Source of the DNA: an uncultured Phenylobacterium sp.
GTDB taxonomy: Bacteria; Pseudomonadota; Alphaproteobacteria; Caulobacterales; Caulobacteraceae
Length of the DNA: 8,397 nt
Reading direction: 5' to 3'
Assembly (NCBI GenBank): GCA_945952175.1
Contig: CAMFHW010000159.1
Span: 1-8,397, forward strand
Shown: positions 1 through 5,329 of the stretch, piece after piece
Position numbering within the stretch: the first letter of the stretch is position 1
Layout: the number at the start of each line of letters is the position of its first letter
Notes under the pieces: model-generated
Databases searched by the model: none
Told to the model about the DNA's origin: nothing
The model's input: only the letters and a program-made list of their open reading frames with translations
Translations under genes and position numbers: made by a program

Positions 1-134
1 GCACCAACACCGTGCCGATCCCGGACGAGAAGCGCGGCGCCAAGCTGACCGTGCTGTCCGTAGCGCCGGCGCTCGCCGAGGCCATGCGCCGGATTCACGC
101 GGGCGAGTCGGTCAGCGAGCTGTTCCACGCCTGA
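1..134 (+). CDS. prs: Ribose-phosphate pyrophosphokinase, C-terminal end (partial)
   Basis: The first complete codon is at position 3; the frame is open to a TGA at 132-134 and gives 43 residues beginning TNTVPIPDEKRGAKLTVLSV and ending ESVSELFHA. This matches the C-terminus of bacterial PRPP synthetases: a T-N-[ST]-[IV]-P strand, then a 'lsvapllAEaiRRIh' helix and a final 'ESVSxLF'. The enzyme is cytosolic and transfers pyrophosphate from ATP to ribose-5-phosphate, making PRPP for purine, pyrimidine, histidine, tryptophan and NAD synthesis. The catalytic and ATP-binding parts lie upstream of the window, so intactness cannot be judged. No hairpin-plus-T-tract terminator follows it in the 65 bp before the next gene. 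The identification rests only on the tail motif but that motif is distinctive. Confidence 0.85.
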   Translation, partial: TNTVPIPDEKRGAKLTVLSVAPALAEAMRRIHAGESVSELFHA

Positions 135-188
135 GGAAGACCCTCGTCAGGCGCGCGCCCCGCAGCCATTCTGGCCGCCACGCAAGAC

Positions 189-193
189 AGGAG
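189..193 (+). promoter_or_regulatory. Ribosome binding site of the GFA gene
   Basis: AGGAG lies 6 nt before the ATG at 200 and fixes that start. The 135-199 gap shows no other recognisable signal. Confidence 0.7.
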
Positions 194-199
194 CGTTCG

Positions 200-652
200 A
201 TGGATAGGCCCCAACTGCCCTGGGACGGCGGCTGCCGCTGCGGGAAACTGCGCTTCCGGATCAGCGCCCCGCCGATCCTGACCATGGCCTGCCACTGCAC
301 GGGCTGCCAGCGGATGACCGCCAGCGCCTATTCGCTGAGCGTGGCCGTGCCCACCGAGGCGTTCGAGATCACCGCCGGCGAGACCGCGCTCGGCGGCCTG
401 CACGGCGACATCAGCCACCATCATTGCCCCTGGTGCATGAGCTGGGTCTTCACCAAGGCCAAGGGCCTCGACTGGTTCGTCAACGTCCGCGCCACCATGC
501 TCGACGACGCGACCTGGTATTCGCCCTTCATCGAGACCTGGACGGCCGAGAAGCTGCCCTGGGCCTCGACGCCCGCCGTCCACAGCTTCCCCGAATTCCC
601 GACCTTCGAGCAGTACGGCGAACTCGCCAAGGCCTTCGCCGAAGCGGGCTGA
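200..652 (+). CDS. GFA / CENP-V family zinc-binding protein
   Basis: The 150-residue protein has the full zinc-ligand pattern of the GFA family (named after glutathione-dependent formaldehyde-activating enzyme). This is GGC-R-CG at Cys12/Cys14, C-H-C-x2-C at Cys31, Cys33 and Cys36, and a later C-P-W-C at Cys76/Cys79. The Ser-Ala-Tyr-Ser stretch just after the second motif is also usual for the family. It is a small cytosolic beta-rich fold with no signal peptide or membrane segment, and it is of normal length. Family members are often annotated as binding glutathione-formaldehyde adducts, but few have a proven activity and most are general paralogues, so the substrate is unknown. The gene follows prs on the same strand after 65 bp and converges on the divJ-like gene, with the palindromic repeat at 666-764 between them. 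The start is supported by AGGAG 6 nt upstream. Confidence 0.85.
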   Translation: MDRPQLPWDGGCRCGKLRFRISAPPILTMACHCTGCQRMTASAYSLSVAVPTEAFEITAGETALGGLHGDISHHHCPWCMSWVFTKAKGLDWFVNVRATMLDDATWYSPFIETWTAEKLPWASTPAVHSFPEFPTFEQYGELAKAFAEAG

Positions 653-665
653 CTCCCAAATCCGC

Positions 666-764
666 TCATCCCCGCGAAAGCGGGGACCCAGGCTTTTTGG
701 CTCGCTTCCGGAGACACAGGTGCTCTTCGATAAAACACCTGGGTCCCCGCTTTCGCGGGGATGA
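666..764. repeat. REPIN-like element: perfect 27-bp inverted repeat around a 45-bp spacer
   Basis: Positions 666-692 and 738-764 are exact reverse complements over 27 bp. Each arm itself contains a hairpin: CCCCGC at 670-675, GAAA loop, GCGGGG at 680-685, mirrored at 745-760. Each arm goes on to GACCCAGG before the spacer. Arms of this type (in translation 'HPRESGDP' or 'SPRKRGPR') are, from memory, a very common dispersed palindrome in Caulobacterales and related alphaproteobacteria. Such elements are thought to be non-autonomous and moved by REP-associated tyrosine transposases; no transposase is present here. The element lies 13 bp after the GFA stop and 17 bp after the stop of the converging kinase gene. 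On both strands the hairpin is followed within about 15 nt by a short T run, so it may also serve as a bidirectional terminator. That role is inference. Confidence 0.85.
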
Positions 765-781
765 TCCGTTGATGGGGGCGC

Positions 782-2413
782 CTACGCCTCGACCTTCGCC
801 GCTTCCATCACCGGCATCCGCACGATCGCCGTCGTGCCCTCGCCGAGTTCGCTCTCGAGCCGCAGTTCGCCGCCGTGCAGCTCGGCGAAGGCCTTGACCA
901 GCGAAAGGCCCAGGCCCGTGCCCTCGGCCTTGGACATGCCGTCGGCCGTCTGCTCGTAAGGCCGCCCGAGCCGGGCCAGGTCCTCCGGCGCGATGCCGGG
1001 GCCGGTGTCGGAGACGATCAGCTCCAGGTCCGGCCCGTCGGCCTGGGCGGTGACGGTCACCACCCCGTCCTTCGGCGTGAACTTCAGGGCGTTGGAGATC
1101 AGGTTCAGCGCGATCTGCTTCACCGCCCGGCGGTCGGCGTTCACCTCCAGCGCCTCGCGCGGCACCACGCCGCGCAACGACACCCCGGCCCGGTCCGCCT
1201 GGCCGCGCATCAGGCGCAGCACCGCATAGACCGCGTCGCGGGCGTCGAATTCCTCGCGGTTCAGTTCGAACCGCTCGGCCTCGATCTTCGACATGTCGAG
1301 TACGTCGTTGATCAGTTCCAGAAGGTGGCCGCCGGACTCGTGAATCAACTCGGGATATTCCGCGTAGCGGTCCGGCAGGGCGCCGAACAGCTTCTGGCGC
1401 ATGATGTCGGCGAACCCCATGATGGCGTTCAGCGGGGTGCGCAGCTCGTGGCTCATATTGGCCAGGAAGCGCGACTTGCCGGCGTTCTGCGTCTCGGCGT
1501 CGAGCCGCGCGCGCTCCAGCTCCACCTCGCGCTGGGCCTGGTGGCGCACATCGCGCACCGCCCCCACCAGCCGGCTCGCATTGGCCCGGCGCAGCACCAT
1601 CTCCAGCCCACCCGGCGCGCCGCCCGCGCCGGTGAACCGCACCAGGGCCGAGCCGGTCTCCAGCGCCCGCGCCACCGCGGCCTGCAGATGGCCGCGATCG
1701 GCCTCCGTGGACAGCTGGGTGATCTGGTGGTCCACCAGCCCGCCCGCCCCGCGCACGCCCAGCGCCTGGCCCCAGGCCCCCAGCACCCGGCCGCCCGGAT
1801 TGATCGCCACCAGCAGGTCCGGCTGCTCGGAGAGCGCGTCGCGCATCTGCGCCGTCGCCCGGCGGGTCTCGGCCCGCTCGCGCTCGACCTCGCGCTGCAG
1901 GGCCACCAGGGCCACGCCCAGGGCCACGCAGGTCGTCGCCAGCGCGATGGTCCCCAGCGGCCAGGCCTGGGCGAACTGCGGCGGATGCGGCAGGTAGAGG
2001 GTGAAGGTCGCCAGCAGCGACAGGGCCAGCGTTCCGACCGCCAGCGCCGCGCCCAGCGCCAGGCGCTGAGGCTTGGCCATGGCCGCGGCCGCCGCCAGCG
2101 GGGACAGCATCCAGACCCCGACCGGTCCGGCCACGCCGCCGGTCAGCAGGGTGGCGACGAGGCCGCACACCGCCCACAACGCCAGGATCGCCGGCTCGGC
2201 CCCGCCCGCCCGACCGCGCGAGACCGCCAGGCCCGCCAGGGCCGGCAGCGCCATCACCGCCAGGGCCCACAGGGCCGAACCGCCGAGCGCGATCGGCGAC
2301 ACCATCAACAGCCCAGCGCCCAGGGCGAGCGCCGCCAGCCAGGCGGCGTTCCACCCGTCCAGGCCCGATAGGGGCGCCCTCGCCGGGGCGGATGCGGCCG
2401 ATCGGTCGGTCAC
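782..2413 (-). CDS. divJ: DivJ-like membrane sensor histidine kinase
   Basis: Hybridises the plan of Caulobacter DivJ: a polytopic N-terminus followed by a PAS-like linker and a HisKA/HATPase core (543 aa; DivJ is of similar size). About six hydrophobic segments occupy residues 22-172. A charged coiled-coil-like stretch follows (173-195), then a degenerate PAS-like region (about 195-290, 'EQPDLLVAINPGGRVLG'). The H-box FLANMSHELRTPLNAIMGF has the phospho-accepting His322. The kinase domain has N-box Asn437/Asn441, G1 box D-T-G-P-G-I at 469-474 and G2 box G-T-G-L-G-L at 498-503, so it should be active. The dimerisation helices ('RYAEYPELIHESGGHLLEL') closely resemble DivJ from memory. In Caulobacter DivJ sits at the stalked pole and phosphorylates DivK and PleD. 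I chose the GTG at 2413 because AAAGGA lies 5 nt upstream; the frame stays open to 2569, but those 52 residues look like non-coding DNA. The gene is divergent from the soluble kinase at 2613. A paralogous DivJ/PleC-type kinase is the alternative. Confidence 0.75.
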   Translation of the reverse strand: MTDRSAASAPARAPLSGLDGWNAAWLAALALGAGLLMVSPIALGGSALWALAVMALPALAGLAVSRGRAGGAEPAILALWAVCGLVATLLTGGVAGPVGVWMLSPLAAAAAMAKPQRLALGAALAVGTLALSLLATFTLYLPHPPQFAQAWPLGTIALATTCVALGVALVALQREVERERAETRRATAQMRDALSEQPDLLVAINPGGRVLGAWGQALGVRGAGGLVDHQITQLSTEADRGHLQAAVARALETGSALVRFTGAGGAPGGLEMVLRRANASRLVGAVRDVRHQAQREVELERARLDAETQNAGKSRFLANMSHELRTPLNAIMGFADIMRQKLFGALPDRYAEYPELIHESGGHLLELINDVLDMSKIEAERFELNREEFDARDAVYAVLRLMRGQADRAGVSLRGVVPREALEVNADRRAVKQIALNLISNALKFTPKDGVVTVTAQADGPDLELIVSDTGPGIAPEDLARLGRPYEQTADGMSKAEGTGLGLSLVKAFAELHGGELRLESELGEGTTAIVRMPVMEAAKVEA

Positions 2414-2612
2414 GCGGGTCCTTTGGCGTCCAGAGTTTTCGACTTCAAATCCTAGCGCCCCGCTTGAGTCCCCGCGAGCGCGCACACCCCAGGCGCGATG
2501 CGGCGCAAACCCATGTCTTGTCAGGGGAAACGCGACCCTGCCGGGAAACCAATTCGTAAGCGCCCTCAAATAGGCTCAAGCCTCAACGACCGCAAAGGCG
2601 TCGACCTTCCCC
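2414..2612. promoter_or_regulatory. Divergent promoter region between the two histidine kinase genes
   Basis: These 199 bp must hold the promoters for both divergent kinase genes. I see one GANTC site (GAGTC at 2466-2470), about 50 bp before the divJ-like start. On the minus strand there is a GCTAGGAT at 2454-2447, which partly matches the Caulobacter housekeeping -10 pattern (GCTANAWC), but it has no good -35 upstream. No TTAA-N7-TTAA CtrA box is present. No promoter is called for the plus-strand gene. Only the divergent geometry and the single GANTC are direct observations. Confidence 0.45.
2419..2424 (-). promoter_or_regulatory. Ribosome binding site fixing the GTG start of the DivJ-like kinase
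   Basis: On the minus strand AAAGGA is followed by 5 nt (CCCGC) and the GTG at 2413-2411. No comparable site precedes the upstream alternative start at 2569, so the shorter protein is preferred. Confidence 0.7.
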
Positions 2613-3401
2613 ATGGCCCAGGCGGCCCCGCTTCCCCAGTCCGAGCCCGAAGCCGATCCCGCGGCCATGCCCGCGCCGGGCGGCCACGCCGCGCGCCGCG
2701 CCGCCATGCTCGACGCCCAGAAGCGCTCGTTCCTTCGCATGGTCAGCCACGAGCTGCGCACGCCCCTCAATTCGATCCTCGGCTTCTCGGAGATCATCTC
2801 CCAGGAGCTGTACGGCCCGCTCGGCGCGCCGCAGTACAAGGAATATGCCGGCATCATCCGCGCCAGCGGCCAGCGCCTGCTGAAGCTGGTCAACCAGGTC
2901 ATCGAGATCGCCCGCCTCGAGGGCCACGCGATGGACCTCAACCCGCACGCCGAGTCCCTCGACCACGCCCTGGACGATGTGCTGGACAGCCTGCGCGACG
3001 ACCTCCGCGCCCGCAACACCGAGATCTCCGTGCTGGAGGAAGGGCGCCTGCCCCTGGTTCTCGCCGACGCGCGGGGCCTGCGCACCGTGCTGACCAACCT
3101 GATCCACAACGCCTGCCTCTACGCGCCGGAAGGCGCCCGGGTCACCATCGGCGCCCGCGCCGAGAACGGCCACGTCGAGATCCGCATCATGGACCGCGGG
3201 CCCGGCGTCGACCCGGCGGACATTCCGCGCCTGCTGCGCCCCTTCGAGCAGGGCGACAACGCGCTCACCCGCCGCAGCGAGGGCGCAGGCCTGGGCCTGC
3301 CGATCGTCGACCTGCTGTGCCAGGCCATGGGCGGCCGTCTCAGGCTCGCCTCGGCCCCGGGCGAGGGCCTGACCGCCGTGGTCCGCCTGCCCGCCGCCTG
3401 A
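2613..3401 (+). CDS. Soluble histidine kinase without a sensor domain
   Basis: This 262-residue protein is almost entirely a transmitter core. An Ala/Pro-rich N-terminus of about 35 residues leads into the H-box FLRMVSHELRTPLNSILGF with His46. Two dimerisation helices follow (to about 105), then the HATPase domain with N-box Asn162/Asn166, G1 box D-R-G-P-G-V at 194-199 and G2 box G-A-G-L-G-L at 224-229. All motifs are intact. There is no signal peptide, membrane segment, PAS, GAF or receiver domain, so it is probably cytosolic and dependent on a partner for its signal. Its H-box and helices visibly parallel those of the divergent DivJ-like kinase (EYAGIIRASGQRLLKL against EYPELIHESGGHLLEL), so the pair may be paralogues sharing a response regulator such as DivK; that is inference. 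No response regulator lies in the window. The ATG at 2613 has no good ribosome binding site; Met19 or Met32 could be the true start. sufE follows 42 bp downstream on the same strand. Confidence 0.85.
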   Translation: MAQAAPLPQSEPEADPAAMPAPGGHAARRAAMLDAQKRSFLRMVSHELRTPLNSILGFSEIISQELYGPLGAPQYKEYAGIIRASGQRLLKLVNQVIEIARLEGHAMDLNPHAESLDHALDDVLDSLRDDLRARNTEISVLEEGRLPLVLADARGLRTVLTNLIHNACLYAPEGARVTIGARAENGHVEIRIMDRGPGVDPADIPRLLRPFEQGDNALTRRSEGAGLGLPIVDLLCQAMGGRLRLASAPGEGLTAVVRLPAA

Positions 3402-3443
3402 GGCGGTTGCGCTGCCGCCCGCCGCCGCCTAAGTGGCGCACAT

Positions 3444-3866
3444 ATGGACGTCATCGAAGACCGCCTGTCCGAGCTCGCCGAGGAGTTCGACCTCCTGGGG
3501 GACTGGGAGGAGCGCTATCGCTATGTGATCGAGCTCGGCCGCGAACTCGCCCCGCTCGCCGACGCCGAGCGCAACGACGCCAACAAGGTGCGCGGCTGCG
3601 CGAGCCAGGTCTGGCTGGTGACCGAACCCCAGGCCGACGGCACGGTGGGTTTCCGCGGCGATTCCGACGCCCACATCGTCCGCGGCCTGATCGCGGTCCT
3701 GCTGCGCCTGGTCTCGGGCCGGCCGGCCCGCGAGATCGTCGCCTTCGATTCCAAGGCCGCTTTCGAGCGCCTGGGCCTCGCCGGCCATCTCTCGGCGCAG
3801 CGCTCCAATGGGCTGGCGGCCATGGCCGCGCGCATCAAGCGCGACGCCGAAGCCTTGGCTGTCTGA
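3444..3866 (+). CDS. sufE: Cysteine desulfuration protein SufE
   Basis: At 140 residues this is the normal length for SufE. The sulfur-accepting cysteine is Cys52 in V-R-G-C-A-S-Q-V-W-L, which corresponds to E. coli SufE Cys51 in its V-x-G-C-x-S-Q-V-W loop. The C-terminal R-S-N-G-L (119-123) is also a family signature. SufE takes a persulfide from the cysteine desulfurase SufS, raises its activity, and passes sulfur to the SufBCD scaffold for iron-sulfur cluster assembly in the cytosol. CsdE-type paralogues share these motifs, but in alphaproteobacteria the SufE name is the better choice. No other suf gene is in the window, so the gene is separated from any suf operon. It starts 42 bp after the soluble kinase gene and may be co-transcribed with it. 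An AAGTGG 7 nt before the ATG is a weak ribosome binding site. It converges on the PAS gene with a 9-bp gap and no evident terminator between. Confidence 0.92.
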   Translation: MDVIEDRLSELAEEFDLLGDWEERYRYVIELGRELAPLADAERNDANKVRGCASQVWLVTEPQADGTVGFRGDSDAHIVRGLIAVLLRLVSGRPAREIVAFDSKAAFERLGLAGHLSAQRSNGLAAMAARIKRDAEALAV

Positions 3867-3875
3867 AATTCGGCC

Positions 3876-4370
3876 TCAGGCGGCGCGGATGCCGCTGACC
3901 GTTCCGCTCTCGCCCTGGATGCCGACCACGGCGTCGTAGCCCAGGATCATGTCGACATCGACGCCGTTGCTGGCCAGCGGCAGGCGCAGCCACAGGATCG
4001 ACATGTGGGCGGCCCCGCGCCAGGACAGGCTGTGGACGCCCACGGCCGGCCGGCGGTCCGCGATGATCTTGGAAAGTTCCTTGCGCCAGTATTCGGCGGC
4101 GGCGGTGTTGTAGACTTCTTCGAGGCTGCGGCCCGTGATCTCCCGGCCATAGACGCCGTAGAGGCCGGTGCCGGCCAGGCGGATACGGAAGTCCAAAGGA
4201 TCGCGCTTGACGTCGATCAAGCTGACGGTCGGCAGAAGACGCTTGAAGTCTTCTGGCCGGATGTCGCATCGGCCTGGCAGCTTCGGACCATGTTTGAGCC
4301 CCGCCCAGTAGGCGTAAAGCTCTTCATGCGCCCGGGCCGCCGCCGCAGAAGCCCCGATCTGCGCCGCCAT
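3876..4370 (-). CDS. Single-domain PAS protein (PAS_5 type)
   Basis: The 164-residue protein is one PAS domain of the PAS_5 (PF07310) type common in Alphaproteobacteria. The pattern is W-x-G-L-K (22-26), L-P-x-R-x-D-I-x-P-E (31-40), L-L-P (45-47), then F-R-I-R-L-A-G-T (61-68) and the I-T-G-R-S-L of 78-83. There is no kinase, GGDEF, DNA-binding or membrane segment, so it should act by binding a partner or ligand. In Caulobacter the single-domain PAS protein MopJ influences DivJ and DivL signalling; I cannot tell whether this is an orthologue, because PAS_5 paralogues are numerous. I start it at the ATG at 4370 since AAGGA lies 8 nt upstream; a GTG at 4412 would add 14 residues, and those look like leader DNA. 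Four GANTC sites crowd its upstream region. It lies downstream of the mucR-like gene on the same strand, but a strong terminator separates them, so it is probably transcribed independently. Confidence 0.8.
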   Translation of the reverse strand: MAAQIGASAAAARAHEELYAYWAGLKHGPKLPGRCDIRPEDFKRLLPTVSLIDVKRDPLDFRIRLAGTGLYGVYGREITGRSLEEVYNTAAAEYWRKELSKIIADRRPAVGVHSLSWRGAAHMSILWLRLPLASNGVDVDMILGYDAVVGIQGESGTVSGIRAA

Positions 4371-4488
4371 ATTCAGATTCCTTAACAACCCCTTGGAATC
4401 ACAACGAATCACTTATCGACTGATCCGGGAATCGGCGGCAAGCGGAAATGCAGAGCTGCGACCACATTCCCGGGGAACACCGGTCCGT
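4371..4488 (-). promoter_or_regulatory. Upstream region of the PAS gene with four clustered GANTC sites
   Basis: GANTC occurs at 4376-4380, 4396-4400, 4406-4410 and 4429-4433, four sites within 58 bp. The first overlaps the ribosome binding site (AAGGA at 4383-4379 on the minus strand). GANTC is the target of the CcrM methyltransferase in Caulobacterales, and methylated sites in promoters recruit GcrA. The promoter must lie between the mucR terminator and the gene, but I cannot pick its -10 and -35. One TTAA is present at 4382-4385 without a partner 7 bp away. Confidence 0.55.
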
Positions 4489-4518
4489 AAAGCAAAACGC
4501 CCGCCAAGGGCGGGCGTT
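4489..4518 (-). terminator. Intrinsic terminator of the mucR-like gene
   Basis: A perfect 10-bp stem (4496-4505 with 4509-4518, AACGCCCGCC) has a 3-nt loop. On the minus strand it is followed by TTTTGCTTT, the T-rich tail expected of a rho-independent terminator. It begins 27 bp after the mucR stop codon and insulates the downstream PAS gene. Confidence 0.88.
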
Positions 4519-4545
4519 CCGTAGCGACTTGTAATCGGGACGAGC

Positions 4546-4971
4546 TTACTTCGAACCGCGCTTGCGGGGCGCCTGGCGGCCGCCCTGGCCCAGGCCCATC
4601 TGCTTGGCCAGGTCCGAACGCGCCTTGGCGTAGTTCGGCGCGACCATCGGATAATCCTTCGGCAGGTTCCACTTCGCCCGATATTCCTCGGGGCTCATAT
4701 TGTACTTGGTCCGCAGGTGGCGCTTCAGCGACTTGAACTTGCGGCCGTCTTCCAGGCAGACCAGATGGTCCGGGGTGATCGAGCGGCGGACCGGAACAGC
4801 CGGCTCCTTCGGCGCGGCTTCGGGGGCTTCGGCGCCCGTCGAGATGCCGGACAGCGCCCGATGAACGCTTTGAATCAGGCTCGGCAGATCGGTCGCAGCG
4901 ACCGAGTTGTTGCCCACATAGGCGGAAACGATGTCCGCCGTCATCTCGATGACTTCCGATTTCTCGTCCAT
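4546..4971 (-). CDS. mucR: Ros/MucR family transcriptional regulator
   Basis: The 141-residue protein has the Ros/MucR layout. The N-terminal part (1-40, 'VIEMTADIVSAYVGNN' and a helix to about 40) is the oligomerisation region. An Ala/Pro/Glu linker follows (42-62), then a DNA-binding domain (66-127) and a basic tail (RQAPRKRGSK). The finger core is V-C-L-E-D-G-R-K-F-K-S-L-K-R-H-L with Cys72, Asp75 and His85. Position 90, near the place of the last histidine in Ros, is Tyr in H-L-R-T-K-Y. Thus the classic Cys2-His2 zinc set is incomplete, as reported for several MucR homologues that fold without or with altered metal binding. MucR proteins bind AT-rich DNA in a histone-like way and repress many promoters; in Caulobacter MucR1/2 act with SciP and CtrA in G1-phase control. 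The ATG at 4971 has GGAA 8 nt upstream. A terminator follows the stop. Several paralogues per genome are usual, so 'mucR' is a family symbol here. Confidence 0.9.
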   Translation of the reverse strand: MDEKSEVIEMTADIVSAYVGNNSVAATDLPSLIQSVHRALSGISTGAEAPEAAPKEPAVPVRRSITPDHLVCLEDGRKFKSLKRHLRTKYNMSPEEYRAKWNLPKDYPMVAPNYAKARSDLAKQMGLGQGGRQAPRKRGSK

Positions 4972-5329
4972 GATACTCGTTCCGTGGGTGCTAATGCACC
5001 AATTTGGGGGATGACTGATTCACGACATCAGTGGAGGCGTCATTATACGGCTCTTAGAGGAAGCACAAGTTGTCAATGTAGGACTCGCGTTTCATCGAAC
5101 GCGTTCTTATCCAAGATAAACTAATGTTTGGCGGCTTTCCGGCGTGTGCACCGCAATAGGCAACACACGATTACATCGGGCATGACAAAATGTCGCAGGC
5201 CCCTTCTTCCCTTATATATCAAGGCTTTTGGCAGTGCAGCACGCACATACTATGCGTACGAATTCCCCGCGAAGTTGATTTCGTCAGATTGCCACTGAGC
5301 GGAGCGGCCTTCGAGTCGCTGATATCTGC
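4972..5329. other. Long intergenic region upstream of mucR, about 49% GC
   Basis: This 358-bp stretch carries no convincing gene on either strand. By hand count 147 of 300 bases from 4981 to 5280 are G or C, far below the surrounding coding DNA, and it contains several T-A-rich runs (for example CTTATATATC at 5211-5220). MucR proteins prefer such DNA and commonly repress their own promoters, so it probably includes an autoregulatory site (inference). It holds three GANTC sites (5017-5021, 5082-5086, 5313-5317). A small dyad ACGCA/TGCGT lies at 5241-5257. A leader hairpin GGTGC-TAAT-GCACC at 4987-5000 lies 15 bp before the mucR start. I see no clear terminator for the DUF2336 gene that ends at 5330. 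A small RNA could be present, but nothing specific supports one. Confidence 0.6.
5042..5076 (-). promoter_or_regulatory. mucR: Candidate mucR promoter elements
   Basis: On the minus strand a perfect TTGACA (5076-5071) and a perfect TATAAT (5047-5042) are present, but the spacing is 23 bp instead of about 17. TATAAT could instead pair with the weaker ACTTGT at 5070-5065 (17-bp spacing). TTGACAA could pair with TCTAAGAG at the shorter Caulobacter-type spacing of 11. The mucR start is about 70 bp downstream of TATAAT. Which combination is used cannot be decided by eye. Confidence 0.35.

Noticed and set aside
666..2354. Minus-strand frame of 562 codons over the kinase gene
   Set aside because: Gly/Arg-rich out-of-frame shadow that also reads through the palindromic repeat at 666-764.
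875..2371. Long plus-strand frame (498 codons) opposite the DivJ-like gene
   Set aside because: Its translation is a mix of Arg, Gln, His and Ala without domain features, as expected for an antisense frame in GC-rich DNA. The minus-strand protein has complete kinase motifs.
2414..2569. N-terminal extension of the DivJ-like kinase to the start at 2569
   Set aside because: The GTG at 2413 has a good ribosome binding site. The 52 extra residues lack hydrophobic or domain character and would use up most of the divergent promoter region.
2498..3898. Plus-strand frame of 466 codons covering the soluble kinase and sufE
   Set aside because: It is an out-of-frame reading of both genes, very rich in Arg, Pro and Ala. 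The in-frame products have clear catalytic motifs.
4381..4386. TTAA as a possible CtrA binding site before the PAS gene (and GTTAAC at 6569-6574 before the DUF2336 gene)
   Set aside because: CtrA boxes need TTAA-N7-TTAA; neither site has the second half at the right distance.
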